From Arabidopsis thaliana (lineage: Eukaryota > Streptophyta > Magnoliopsida > Brassicales > Brassicaceae), in contig NC_003071.7 of assembly GCF_000001735.4 (NCBI RefSeq), positions 1,685,001 to 1,749,000 of the forward strand: a stretch of DNA of 64,000 bases. Reading direction: 5' to 3'. Of this stretch, positions 11,462-24,117 are shown piece by piece. Position 1 is the stretch's first letter. Each line of letters starts with the position of its first letter. The notes beneath the pieces are model-generated. The model was not told the DNA's origin, ran no database searches, and saw only the letters and a program-made list of their open reading frames with translations. The translations under genes were made by a program, and so were the position numbers.

Positions 11462-11612
11462 ACACAACTCAGCCAGTCAGCCCTCACTCCACTAGCTCTC
11501 GTAACCATGTTCTGATTGTTGATGTACATCGTTTCAATTAAGCTTTTTTTTTTTATAAATAATAATTTAACCCTTTGGATGCCAAAACATTATTCCTCCT
11601 CCAGAAATTGTA
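11462..11612 (-). pseudogene. Further ThrRS relics upstream of the third F-box copy
   Basis: Two patches resemble ThrRS. CACAACTCAGCC...CAGCCCTCACTCCAC at 11462-11500 matches 13666-13705 in the last ThrRS exon, with a small insertion. GGATGCCAAAACATTATTCC at 11578-11597, with the following CTCCTCCAGA and TAATGCAAC, matches 14818-14877 in the catalytic-core exon. They are joined out of their original order with the middle deleted. Together with the fragment at 3233-3304 they mark broken copies of ThrRS between F-box genes. Confidence 0.65.
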
Positions 11613-11895
11613 AGCTAATGCAACATTTAATGTCAGTTTTTTTAAATAGTTTTTTTTCAATGTCAATTCCGGTAATTATTTTTAAACTATAGGGTTTTTA
11701 AAATGTATTGATCGATGTTGCCCATTGGTGCAATGGTCCATGTTGTATGTACGGTAAGAGTATATTTGTATACAAATGTTTTGTTGTTATGGCCATAAAG
11801 TAATATAAAATTAATGACTCGATAACTTCACTTAATATGTTTCGTTATGGCCCATAGATAAACCATATCAACTAAAACAAAAAATGGAAAATAAA

Positions 11896-11982
11896 AAACC
11901 CTAGCGTTATCTCTCTCGCTTTTCTAAATAGAAAACCCTAGCGTTATCTCTCATGCTTTTCTACAGAACCAAAAAAACCCTA
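11896..11982 (+). promoter_or_regulatory. Duplicated telo-box promoter of the third F-box copy
   Basis: Three AAACCCTA elements at 11896-11903, 11933-11940 and 11975-11982. The first two lie in a direct duplication of about 37 bases (ACCCTAGCGTTATCTCTC repeated), so this copy has gained extra telo-boxes compared with its sisters. Confidence 0.5.
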
Positions 11983-12008
11983 GTGTGATCGGTAAAGCAG
12001 TCGGAGAT

Positions 12009-13240
12009 ATGGGGAACGGCTTGATGAGCAAGAAGAAGAAGAAGAAGAACAACAAGTACAAGAAGAAGAGACCAAACGTGTCTAGAAATTGCGATTGGTC
12101 CAAGTTTTGTTCCGATGTTTTACGCAAGATTTTCGAAACCTTAAAGAGCCCTATTGATTCTCACCGCGCGTTTGCTCGAATTAGTATTCAGTTTGGAAAA
12201 CATGCGCGAACAAGCCTCCATGTCCATGGCGATTCATACACCAAGGTGATTCTCCCACCGTAGGAAAAATCACAAGAAGAAACCTCTCCGGACTCTCAAA
12301 AACAATCTATTGTATGGCTAGCTCCGGAAACTGTCTCCTGATGGTCGATCGTCGTCTCAAATTCTATATTTTGAACCTTTTGACGCGGACAACGATCAAT
12401 CTTCCATCAATGTCACTAATACGTGGAGGACAAGTATTCTTTAAACCTCAAAATGAATGGTCCAATGATTCTGGATGCTTCTTCGGGCCTTCTCGTAATG
12501 GTAACGTGTCATATGACTTTGACTCTGTTGAATGGAAAAACTCGGTAGCTGTTCTATGGATAAACGAGACAACAGGAGATTATGTCGTTGCTTGGACATT
12601 CATACAGCATTACTTGTTCTTCTACAAGTCAGGATATTGGTCTTGGTGTAATCTGAATCATAATGGGAAAAGTTTGGTTGTGTTTGATATGGCATGTGAG
12701 AACAATAAGCTTTATCTGTACACAGCTAATCATCATATCAGGATTTTTGATTTCTCTGGAGCTTATCCTATGGAAAAGAAAACCGAAAACCCGTATTGGA
12801 AATATCTGTTTAACGCGGTTGAGGAACCGTGGGAATACGTTTGGAAGAGGAAAATAGCGATTCAGAAATCATCAGGTGAGGTTTTGATCATCTTGAGCCT
12901 TAAACAAGTGTTTTACGAAGCAGAGAGACTTTTGTTTTACATCTTTAAGATGAATCTTGAGAGTTTCAAGTGGGAAAGAGTTTATTCTCTTGGAGATGAG
13001 ATGTTGGTTTTTGGTCAAGGTGTTACAATACCTACTGCTCTTAAAGATCTTGGTGATGGAATCAAGAGTGATTCAATCTATTTCGTCGATAAAGACGTCT
13101 GGCCAGATCATCAAGATCATGATCGTCGTGTTTCGAATTGCGGTGTCTTCAATATTGCCACAAGTAAGATCAAATGGCCTACGAAAAAATATCGTTCCGT
13201 AAATGAAACTCAGTGGTTTGTGCTCGGAGTTGCTTATTAG
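12009..13240 (+). pseudogene. DUF295 F-box gene, frameshifted; DUF295 part open
   Basis: Third array member. The N-terminal frame from 12009 encodes a lysine-rich start and the F-box block (NCDWSKFCSDVLRKIFETLK). It then shifts frame because seven bases are missing near 12167 (CGCGCGTTTGC where the intact sister has CGCGCAAAAATCGTTTGC), ending at a TAG near 12261. The sister frame is open from the lesion onward, and an ATG at 12314 begins a 308-residue ORF covering nearly all of DUF295 and ending VLGVAY. Translation from 12314 would give a DUF295 protein without an F-box, as database annotation may show. I call it a pseudogene of the full-length family, with a possible truncated product. Confidence 0.8.
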
Positions 13241-13465
13241 GTATTACTCATTTATCTATATCATAGACATTTTTTAAAACTCTTGTTCAATTCAGTTTCA
13301 ATTTCGAGTAAATGTTAGTGTTATTCAATATTACTAACTGTTTTGATGGTCATGTGATTTGGAAATGATCTAATAGAAAGTTGAATAAAAAATGTGAATA
13401 ACGAAAGATAAATAATGTAAATGCTTAACAGAGATCTGTGTGGTCCTTCTACACTTACATGAAAG

Positions 13466-16271
13466 TTACAGAGCAGTTCTGGTTTCAACTGCAATGTTGA
13501 TTTTGTTGATGAGGTCATCAACAGGAATGGTTCCAAGCTCTCCTCCAAACCTCGATCTAACGGTAACAGTTCCGGTCTCGACTTCTTTGGGTCCAACAAC
13601 CGCCATTAACGGGATCTTCTGCGTCTCTGCGTTCCTTATGAGCTTAGGCAGTCTCTCCCCATGGCACAACTCAGCCCTCACTCCACAAGCTCTCAGTTTC
13701 TTACTCACTTCCTTACAAAACTCCAACTGCATATCCCCTCATTAAGTCAGTTACATGGATTTCAAAAAGAATTTAAACAGAAGACTCGAGAGACAGCACA
13801 AGTTAAACCTGATTGTCTGTGACAGGTAAGACCCGGACTTGAACAGGAGAGAGCCATAACGGGAAATCCCCTGCGTAGTGTTCTATGAGAACACCGAAAA
13901 ATCTTTCTAATGATCCTAAAACCGCTCTGTGGATCATTATAGGACGTTTCTTATCTGAGTTTGTGTCTACATAGGTAATGTCAAATCTCTGAGGAAGATT
14001 GAAGTCGACCTGCGTGCCAACCAGAACCCGTTAATAGAGAAGTAGCATCAGGTATTTGTAAGAGTATATGAAGCTTTCTTACCTGAATAGTTGAGCACTG
14101 CCATTTTCTACCCAATGCATCTTCAATCTTAAGGTCGATCTTTGGGCCGTAAAAGGCGCCACCTCCTTCGTCAACCTCATAGCTCCATCCCTTATCATCT
14201 AAAGCATCTCTAAGGGCACAGGTCGCCTTCTCCCATATATCATCACCTCCAACTGATTTTTCAGGTCTAGTTGATAAGTTAACCTCATACTTGTTGAATC
14301 CAAACCTCGACAATATCTCTTCTGTGAGATCTAGAACACCTCTGATCTCATCTTTGATCTGATCCTCTAAACAAAATATGTGTGCATCGTCCTGGAAGTA
14401 AAAATGTCAACTAAGTTAATCCTAGAACTTCATAAGAACAGGGTTAGCGTTTAGATTAAAGACGTCTAAGTTAACCTGTGTGAACCCTCTGACACGGAAG
14501 AGACCGTGCAAGCTACCAGACAACTCATATCTGTAAACTGTACCGAGCTCTGCAACTCTTATGGGCAAATCTCGATATGATTGACGCTTTCTTTGGTAAA
14601 GCAAGATGTGGTAAGGGCAATTCATTGGTCGGAGTTGATAAAGCTCATCCTCGATCTCCATTTGATCATACATATTCTCTCTGTAGAAGTCCAAGTGACC
14701 ACTGATCTTCCACAGGTCAGCTTTGGCAACATGAGGAGTATAGATCAAATCATAACCATGTTCAACATGCATTTTCTTCCACGATTCTTCAATTATGTTT
14801 CTAACAATTGCACCTTTCGGATGCCAAAACACTAACCCTCCTCCAGCTTCATCCTGCAGTTGAACAGCTTATGCAACGATCTCCCGAAAGTAAAATATCA
14901 TTCCGAACTGAAAAAAGAGGCTATACCATACCTGGATAGAAAACAGATCAAGGTCTTGGCCGATGCGTCTATGATCCCTGCGTTTAGCTTCTTCTTTAAA
15001 ATGAAGATATGCTTTCAGTTGCTCTTCGCTCTCCCAAGCTGTTCCGTATATCCTCTGAAGCATTTGCCTCTTTTCATCTCCTCTCCAGTATGCACCAGCA
15101 ACAGATTCTAGTTCAACTGCTTTCTTGTTTATCTTCCCTGTGGTCTCGACATGAGGACCCGCACAAAGATCCCACCATTCATTACCTAGATGGGCATTCG
15201 AACTGGCATAAGATGGAGACAAGCTATTACCAAACTTAATACGAACAAATTACAGAACTGAAAAGCAAGCAGGAGGCTACAGCGTACCGATATGATAAAC
15301 GGTGATGGGTTCTTCCTTAATACCATCCAAAATCTCCATCTTATAAGGCTCATTTATCGCCATGATCCTTTTCTTCGCTTCTTCTCTAGATACTTCTTCT
15401 CTTAAAAGTGGTAAATTCCGACTAATGATACGATCCTACCAGATAAAGTACAAAGAAAACCATGAATACTCTTTTAAATTCTTCCCTCAAAGACTTTATC
15501 AGAAACTCACCATCTCTTTCTTGATCCTCTTAAGGTCTTTATCTGTTAAAGGCTCCATATCAAAATCATAGTAGAAACCATTATCAATCCAAGGACCTAT
15601 CGTCACTTTTGCATCCGGGAAGAGTTTCTGAACTGCCATTGCCATTACATGCGCACACTGAATCCACATCAATTACACTATTCAGCTCAACAACAACATT
15701 TATACCAAAATCTCAAAACTTTCTCATGAAATTGAATCAAAATTCAAACTTTAGCAAAAACATACTTCACTAAAAGCATAAAATTACAGAACTCTCCTAA
15801 ATTCCCACATAAACAGAAACAGAGCTCTGCATAAAACATCAACCTTTATCCCAAAACCACATACTAAAATTCCAAAAATTTCTTATTAGATTGAAATCAA
15901 AATTCAAACTTTTGCAGAACCCAACTTCACTAACAGCATTAAAGTTAACAACTTGAATAAATTTTTCATAATTCTCTTAAAATCACAAAACAAAAACAGA
16001 GCCAAAAGAAGTGTACCGTGTGTCGAATTTTGAGAAGCTTATCAGATGATTCATTACTAGGAAGCACGACCGTCGATGGCTCTGCTTTCTTAGGACCGCT
16101 GCTGGAGATAGCTGGCTCGGTGGCGACGGCGAAGACGGTAGAGAAACCATGTCGCTGCCTTGGCCAAAATTGGCGAGTGGGAAGGTAAACAAACCGTCTC
16201 AGAGAAGAAGTGAAAGAAGAGGGTTTAGAGAGGAAGGAAGAAGAAAAGAGAAGAGAATGAGAAGAGGCCAT
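13466..16271 (-). CDS. EMB2761: Threonyl-tRNA synthetase, organellar
   Basis: Eight exons: 16271-16017, 15657-15511, 15435-15288, 15185-14932, 14853-14476, 14391-14083, 14009-13809 and 13726-13466. They join in frame to 650 residues. It charges tRNA-Thr with threonine. The first ~60 residues are Ser/Arg-rich without acidic residues, as in plastid/mitochondrial transit peptides. Next comes the editing domain with HTCAH (HxxxH) and DLCAGPHV, then the class II core. Motif 2 lies around [21 protein letters not shown]. The zinc ligands are Cys in PMNCPYH, His in DDAHIF and His in IHRAVLGS. The anticodon-binding domain closes the protein. The bacterial N-terminal TGS domain is absent. The locus name comes from memory of an embryo-defective gene. 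Its 3' end lies 225 bases behind the third F-box copy. Confidence 0.95.
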
Positions 16272-16488
16272 TACTGCGAGTATTCGCAGAGATTTTTCGG
16301 ATTATGCAAGAATCAGTGGTGGAAGTTTCTCCTATGAGTGGATTCAAGTTTTATTCACGTTTGCGTTTGCGTTTGCGTTTGCGTTTTGTTTACAATAATG
16401 ATAAAAATTGCGTTTTGTTCAGTTTGGAAGTGTATCATAGGAAAAATAGAATGGTCGCTAATTATATTTATCCCTGTATAGGCTCAAG

Positions 16489-17189
16489 TAGGCCTGGACG
16501 TTCGGTTCGGATTTGGATCGGATCGGGTTTGGATTAGTTTTTTTTGGTTTTTTTTGGGTTTGGTTATTTTGGATTTGGAAATCTAAGATTCGGTATTTTA
16601 AGATTTTGGGTTTGGTTCGGGTTCGAATTTAGGTTTACCCGGAATATCCAAAACTCAAAATTTTGTATAAAAATATATTCAAATTACTTGAAAATACACA
16701 ATTTTTTTGAAAAACTTGAGTATTTATATCCTAATATAGCTAAAAGTAGGTAAAGTATTCAAAAATATACAAAATAAGTTAAAATACAAATGTAAATGTA
16801 AATGCAAATGTAAAAGCGGATAGCTTGGCGCGAAAAGTTCGCACTGAACTGCTTCATATCACTTATGTAAACAACATTCCTCAGTTTTGGCTCGTTTGAG
16901 CTCTAATTATAATCGGATGACAAAAAAAAAAAAAAAAAAAACTTAAAATCCAAATATTTTAAGCACTTGAGTTGTTGTAAATATGATTATTACTAATAAA
17001 TTGTTTTTATATTTATATATTTCAGATATGTTAGGTATTTGATTGGGTTCAGGTTTGGATGGGTTTGGGTTGGGGTTTTCGAGTTTTGAAGTTTAGAATC
17101 CCTTCGGATATTTTAAAATTTTGGGTTTGGGTTCGGGTCGGGCCGGGTTCGGTTCAGTTTTTTGGATTCGGGTATTTTTCCCAGGCCTA
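16489..17189. mobile_element. Non-autonomous hAT-like element, 701 bp
   Basis: The ends are inverted (TAGGCCTGG at 16489 and CCAGGCCTA ending 17189). They are flanked by an 8-bp target duplication with one mismatch, GGCTCAAG (16481-16488) and GGCTCAAC (17190-17197). An 8-bp duplication and a TAGGCCTGG end fit the hAT superfamily. Both subterminal regions are rich in GGTTCGG/GGTTTGG words in opposite senses. There is no transposase. A SINE-like copy is nested inside. It lies in the spacer between the ThrRS start and the acetyltransferase 3' end. Confidence 0.75.
16815..16940 (+). mobile_element. SINE-like copy nested in the hAT-like element
   Basis: The 3' half (CTTCATATCACTTATGTAAAC, then GGCTCGTTTGAGC, then CGGATGAC and a run of about 20 A) is the same family as the minus-strand copy at 24587-24809. 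The A-tail marks it as a retroposed sequence in plus orientation. The 5' boundary is unclear. Confidence 0.6.
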
Positions 17190-17340
17190 GGCTCAACAAA
17201 TAGTAGGACTCAACTTTGAATTGAAACAATGGACCATGTATATTAGTAATCATAATTTATAAACTCATACATGCTACAATGATTTCAAATTCTTTCCCAA
17301 GTTGAAGAGAAAAATAACAATAAACACTGAAGAAAATGCT

Positions 17341-19023
<1,683 letters not shown>

Positions 19024-19038
19024 TCAATCAGAAATAAG

Positions 19039-19052
19039 AAACGACGTCGTTT
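19039..19052. promoter_or_regulatory. AAACGACGTCGTTT palindrome in acetyltransferase promoter
   Basis: The palindrome ACGACGTCGT flanked by AA and TT lies about 45 bases upstream of the acetyltransferase ATG, at a position expected for a core promoter element. Close relatives occur at 31142-31151 and 37424-37433. Confidence 0.45.
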
Positions 19053-19297
19053 ACTGTTATCCGAGCTGGCATATTTTATCCACGTCATATTTTATCATAA
19101 TTAAAAAGATGTCCAAATATTACACAACCAACCAACTGTGTTGTGGAGAGTGTTTGAGTTTCACTTAGCTTCAAAGCAAAGACTTCAATGAAAAATCATA
19201 ATATCAACTTTTACAATCACAATCATATTTCTTAAGTTTCACTACACATATAAAAAGTCTCGACTCTATTAACAAAAAAAACAGAGATGATCAAACA

Positions 19298-20608
19298 ATG
19301 GCGACTTTGATTCTATCATTCTTGCTTCTTCTTCTAGCAACAAAGCTTCCTGAATCACTAGCTGGTCACTGCACCACCACGACGGCGACGAAAAGCTTCG
19401 AGAAATGTATCTCTCTTCCAACACAACAAGCGTCAATCGCGTGGACATACCATCCACACAACGCTACTCTCGACCTTTGTTTCTTTGGAACTTTCATCTC
19501 ACCTTCCGGGTGGGTTGGATGGGGGATTAACCCGGATTCCCCGGCGCAGATGACTGGTTCTCGTGTCCTCATCGCCTTTCCAGATCCGAATTCTGGTCAG
19601 CTCATCCTCCTTCCTTACGTTCTTGACTCTTCAGTCAAGCTTCAGAAAGGTCCTCTGCTTTCCCGTCCGCTTGACCTTGTCCGTCTCTCTTCCTCCTCTG
19701 CTTCTCTCTACGGTGGTAAAATGGCCACTATCCGTAATGGTGCTTCCGTTCAGATTTATGCCTCTGTTAAGCTCTCCTCGAACAATACTAAGATCCACCA
19801 TGTTTGGAACAGAGGTCTTTATGTCCAAGGTTACTCTCCCACCATTCATCCTACTACTTCCACCGATCTCTCCTCCTTCTCCACCTTTGATGTCACTTCA
19901 GGTATCCAAATTCTTTCTCAACCTTTGATCTCTCATACTACCACCAAATTCTTTCTCACTTCAGCAAGGTTTGATCTTACACTGTTTCTTTCTATAGGAT
20001 TTGCAACTGTTAATCAAAACAGCGGTTCCCGAGCTTTAAAAGTGACTCACGGAGTAGTCAACGCGATATCGTGGGGTTTTCTCCTCCCGGCGGGAGCAGT
20101 AACAGCTAGATACCTCCGCCAAATGCAATCAATAGGACCCACTTGGTTCTACATCCACGCAGCAATACAGCTAACCGGTTTCCTCCTAGGAACCATTGGC
20201 TTCTCCATTGGAATCGTGCTCGGCCATAATTCCCCTGGAGTGACCTATGGGTTACATCGGAGCCTCGGGATAGCTACTTTCACAGCAGCGGCGCTGCAAA
20301 CACTGGCTTTGCTGTTCAGACCAAAGACGACCAATAAGTTCCGGAGGTACTGGAAGTCTTACCATCATTTTGTCGGGTACGCGTGTGTGGTGATGGGCGT
20401 GGTGAATGTGTTCCAAGGGTTTGAGGTTTTAAGGGAAGGAAGGTCGTACGCAAAGCTCGGTTACTGTCTATGTCTGTCGACGCTGGTTGGTGTCTGCGTG
20501 GCCATGGAAGTTAACTCGTGGGTTGTGTTTTGTCGAAAGGCTAAAGAGGAGAAGATGAAGAGAGATGGTTTGACCGGTGTCGATAGATGCAGTGGGAGTC
20601 ATAGTTAG
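19298..20608 (+). CDS. DOMON and cytochrome b561 domain protein
   Basis: A 96-base in-frame intron (19902 to 19997, TTCAG/GTATCC...CTATAG/GATTTG) splits an otherwise continuous frame. Spliced, it gives 404 residues; unspliced, 436. The N-terminus is a signal peptide (MATLILSFLLLLLATK, cut near AGHC). A DOMON domain follows at about 45-165. The C-terminal half is a cytochrome b561 core of five membrane helices, with haem-ligand histidines seen in KVTHGV, YIHAA, GLHRSLG and YHHFVG. Proteins of this type (often called auxin-responsive/CYBDOM) carry electrons across the plasma membrane, with DOMON binding haem or sugar outside the cell. Probably AT2G04850. Confidence 0.92.
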   Translation: MATLILSFLLLLLATKLPESLAGHCTTTTATKSFEKCISLPTQQASIAWTYHPHNATLDLCFFGTFISPSGWVGWGINPDSPAQMTGSRVLIAFPDPNSGQLILLPYVLDSSVKLQKGPLLSRPLDLVRLSSSSASLYGGKMATIRNGASVQIYASVKLSSNNTKIHHVWNRGLYVQGYSPTIHPTTSTDLSSFSTFDVTSGIQILSQPLISHTTTKFFLTSARFDLTLFLSIGFATVNQNSGSRALKVTHGVVNAISWGFLLPAGAVTARYLRQMQSIGPTWFYIHAAIQLTGFLLGTIGFSIGIVLGHNSPGVTYGLHRSLGIATFTAAALQTLALLFRPKTTNKFRRYWKSYHHFVGYACVVMGVVNVFQGFEVLREGRSYAKLGYCLCLSTLVGVCVAMEVNSWVVFCRKAKEEKMKRDGLTGVDRCSGSHS

Positions 20609-21786
20609 GTCTTGGGTCCTAATTATAAGACAGAAAAAGAGACACAATATCATTTATATATCTTTGCTTAGTACCCTCATGTACAATGTAACTTGTTGGT
20701 TCAAAGTTGACTTACCTAAAGTTGTGGATCCATCATTTGCATCATATGTAGAGCTCAGACGAAGGAGATATCAGCCAATTAATACAGATAACCATCCCCT
20801 TTGAAATGGCAATTCGAAAGATTTACATGAACACATTTTAAGATAACTACAACAAAAACATCAAGACAATGATCTAAACAAATGACGTCAGGAAATCGGC
20901 ATAAATATTGTTTGAACTTGAGAAAGATCATTTGGATTCAGAATAAACACTCAAAAGCATGTACTAAGCGGCTGAGTCATGAAGATTGTGCTTAATATCA
21001 GTATTACCTACTACTACCTTATTGACTGATAAAGAAAATTCATGACAACTCAAGAAACTCCAAGCCCATTAGTGTCACAATAGAGAGACTGATGTCAAAT
21101 AAATGGCAACCATAAAACTAAATATGAATGCAACATTCTGAGAATGACCTATGTAACTAACCTAGCCATCAAATTCGAATGTTGAACCCAACAGATATGC
21201 AAATACAACATTTTTGAGTCTGCATATGCTGAGAGAGTTCTTCACCAGTTGCAACAATGTTTTTTCTAGCCAGGAAAACAAAACTAGAACATGAAAAATC
21301 ATTCTAATATCTTTAAAGGGCTAACATATACTTGCTTTTGTCAATGCTTGAGGTCTTTTAGAATACATACAATTCAAGCTTCGAAGATAAGAACTCAAGA
21401 GGACAGTAAGAAAACTCACATTATGCTCAAGGACAGTAGGACACTAACTGGAGCGCCTTGGTCACCAATTCCAGTGAATAGCTCTAAGTAGTCCTGCATG
21501 TTCTATGTATTTGCAGCTCCCACAAGAAGTCATCTAAAAATCAATCACAACTAGTTTCTATACTCGTTTTCAGCCGGATAGAGATATGGTCGATGATCTA
21601 TAATAAATTCTTCAAGGCTTTATCAAGGATTCTAAGAAACCTTCATCAATGAAGCTTGAACAACAAATATTATGTTCGAACACTCCAGTTAACTCTCCTC
21701 ACCATCGCAAAGCAATCAGGTAAAAATACTGAGGTATTAACAGAACGTATAAGTAACCTGTTCTGTTGTTTCACAGATTCAAATTA
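20609..21786. other. Intergenic region between b561 and PPR genes
   Basis: Holds the 3' untranslated region of the cytochrome b561 gene (up to about 20820) and the likely 3' untranslated region of the PPR gene. The short ORF at 21291 shows no family features. No repeat recognised. Confidence 0.4.
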
Positions 21787-23865
21787 TTATATTTGGCTAA
21801 CTCCCAAATAACCATCGTATCCATTATCTTTCATCATATTCCTGACTCTAACTACGTCGTCCCACATTGCTTCTGTTGCATATAGGTTTGACATCAATAC
21901 ATACAGCCCTCCATTCTTGTAATCCAGCATAAACATTTTCCTAGCTACATATTCCCCAACCTCCAACTCTCTGTGAATAATGCACGCGCTAAGTAGAGCA
22001 CCCCATACTGCAGAATCCGGCTTTATATCCATCTTCCAAATTAAATACAATGCCTCAGTAAATAAACATGCTCTTCCCAACAAGCCAACCATAAGTGCAT
22101 AATGCTGTAAAGTTGGAGATATTCCAAACTCTTTGATCATTGCTCTGAAACATATTTTTCCTTCATCGACAAAGCCTCCATGGTTACATGCAGACAGAAC
22201 CCCCAAAAAGGTGATCTCGTCAGGTTTCAACCCCTTCTCTCGCATTTCCAAGTAACAAGAAAGAGCTCGATGTTGTAACCCCGATAAGCTGTATCCTGAT
22301 ATCATTGAGTTCCATGTTGCTGTACACGGAGCTTTTATACTCTTGAACACACTTTCCGCTTGTACTTCGTTTCCACATTTGGCATACATATCTATCAGAG
22401 CAGTGCAAACAAAGTTCTCATTTTCAAAATTGTTCCTAAGAGTATAGCCATGAAGCTCCTTCCCCAAATTCAAGCAACAAAGCTGGGAACAGCCAGCAAG
22501 CAAACTGGCTATCGTAATGGCATCCGGCAAAAGTCCACCAGTTAACATCATCTGATGGAACACCTCAAAAGCTGTACTTGCCCTTCCAGACTGTACACAC
22601 CCGGATATCACTGAGTTCCAGCTAATTAAAGGAGTCTCCTGCAGTTGCTCAAACAAAAACAGGACAGTCTCTACATCATCAAACTTAGAGTACATAGTTA
22701 TCAGTCCATTCACAACCAGTGTTTTTGTGCACAATCCGCTTTTGATCGCATAACCATGTAACGACATTCCTATGTCAATATGGGAAGACTTTTTACATCC
22801 ATGGAGAATTCCAACTAAAGCTACAGCATCAATTTTCATACACAACTGACGCGTTTTAGAAAAATACACAACTGCTATATCCATATCTCCTTTCTCCGCA
22901 TAGCATGAAACAATCGAAGTTAAGCCGACAATACTATCTTGTTTAGCAGACGCATAAAGACGCTCTGCTGAAACCAAACACCCACACCTTGAATATGCAC
23001 AGACCAAAGAAGTAACCACAGATATATCATTCACCATTCCACATTTAACAACAAGACAATGTAGTGGCTCGTGACTAACATGAGCAGAAAGAAGATTGAT
23101 GATAGTGACTGGACTAATTTCCACATTCTTCTCAAACATATTCTTGAAAACAGTGATGGCTTCTTCCTGTAAACCACTCTGGCTATAGGCACCAATCATT
23201 GTATTCCAAGAAACTGTGCTTTTATCTTTCATTTCTCTAAACAAGACTTCTGCTGAACCCAACTCTGCACACTTTGAGTAAAACGAAATCAACGCATTCT
23301 TCACCTGAGAATCCAACTCAAGGCCAGACTTTGCAGCAACACCATGAACAGATCTCCCTTGAGATACAAAACCACATTGTCCACAAAAAGGTAACAAATT
23401 CACAAGTGTAGTAGCAGATGGAGAAAACCCTTGCTGAAGCATTACGATAAAAAGCTTCCACGCATCACACTCATAACCATTTCGTGAATACCCACAAATC
23501 AATGCATTCCAAACAACTGTATCTCTCTCAGGCATTTCATCGAACAACATTTGTGCACTCGTTACGCAACCCTTCTTCAAGTAGAGATTAAGAAGAGATG
23601 TTTTCACGTATACGAACCGATCAAGACCTGATTTTGTGAGATGGGTTTGGACTTGTTCGACTTGTAACTTGAAGGAATTGAAAGAGGTAGTAGTGGCTTG
23701 GAGAAAGATAGACATAGTGAAATGATTTGGTGTAAGAGAGGAACGGAGTAAGTCACGGAAGATAGTGATTGGAGAAGAAGAGATTTCACCATGGATACAA
23801 GATTTTAGTAGAGAATGGAAGTAAGAAAGGTCTCTATATAGAGTTATGGGTTTGGTAATGCGCAT
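21787..23865 (-). CDS. PLS-class pentatricopeptide repeat protein with E domain
   Basis: Intronless, 692 residues. About 16 tandem PPR motifs of 31-36 residues cover residues ~50-600 in P, L and S spacing. Recurring cores include VVWNALICGYSRNG, VSWNTMIGAYSQSG, ISWNSVISGCVQSG, CTAT-WNSMISGYSLSG and VWGALLSACIIHRE. The C-terminus is an E-type extension (G-x-Y-V-L-M-S-N-L-Y-A) without a DYW deaminase domain, ending GYLGVSQI. Such proteins bind organellar RNA, usually as C-to-U editing specificity factors. Targeting would be plastid or mitochondrial; the N-terminus is basic but short. The RNA target cannot be read here. Probably AT2G04860. Confidence 0.93.
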   Translation of the reverse strand: MRITKPITLYRDLSYFHSLLKSCIHGEISSSPITIFRDLLRSSLTPNHFTMSIFLQATTTSFNSFKLQVEQVQTHLTKSGLDRFVYVKTSLLNLYLKKGCVTSAQMLFDEMPERDTVVWNALICGYSRNGYECDAWKLFIVMLQQGFSPSATTLVNLLPFCGQCGFVSQGRSVHGVAAKSGLELDSQVKNALISFYSKCAELGSAEVLFREMKDKSTVSWNTMIGAYSQSGLQEEAITVFKNMFEKNVEISPVTIINLLSAHVSHEPLHCLVVKCGMVNDISVVTSLVCAYSRCGCLVSAERLYASAKQDSIVGLTSIVSCYAEKGDMDIAVVYFSKTRQLCMKIDAVALVGILHGCKKSSHIDIGMSLHGYAIKSGLCTKTLVVNGLITMYSKFDDVETVLFLFEQLQETPLISWNSVISGCVQSGRASTAFEVFHQMMLTGGLLPDAITIASLLAGCSQLCCLNLGKELHGYTLRNNFENENFVCTALIDMYAKCGNEVQAESVFKSIKAPCTATWNSMISGYSLSGLQHRALSCYLEMREKGLKPDEITFLGVLSACNHGGFVDEGKICFRAMIKEFGISPTLQHYALMVGLLGRACLFTEALYLIWKMDIKPDSAVWGALLSACIIHRELEVGEYVARKMFMLDYKNGGLYVLMSNLYATEAMWDDVVRVRNMMKDNGYDGYLGVSQI

Positions 23866-24117
23866 ACTATCTCTGTTCTGTCTCCTCTAGCTTTATTTCC
23901 TTGTGTCGGAATTATTAGAACTTGTGTATATCAAGTTGACAAATGACTTGTGTATCTCAAGTCAATGTTTTGAACTATCGACTACTGTAATTTATTGTTA
24001 CTGTTGACTAATTTTTTTTTCCCTTGAGATATTTTAAAACAGTCCACTTAGGCATTTATGCTTTCTCTCGTTGATTTTTAATATCCAGTAGTTAGTTTTT
24101 CTAATGGCAAGAATATC

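Noticed and set aside
12663-13202. Plus-strand ORFs within the third F-box copy in other frames
   Set aside because: Shadows of the DUF295 reading frame.
14581-15239. Plus-strand ORFs opposite ThrRS exons
   Set aside because: Antisense shadows of conserved synthetase exons.
19563-19928. 121-codon ORF within the cytochrome b561 gene
   Set aside because: Alternative frame over the DOMON exon; the annotated frame has clear domain content.
19969-19997. Alternative 29-base intron in the cytochrome b561 gene (AAG/GTTTGA...CTATAG)
   Set aside because: Far too short for a plant intron; the 96-base intron ending at the same acceptor fits better.
20577-20804. 75-codon ORF overlapping the 3' end of the cytochrome b561 gene
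   Set aside because: Lies in the 3' untranslated region, no features.
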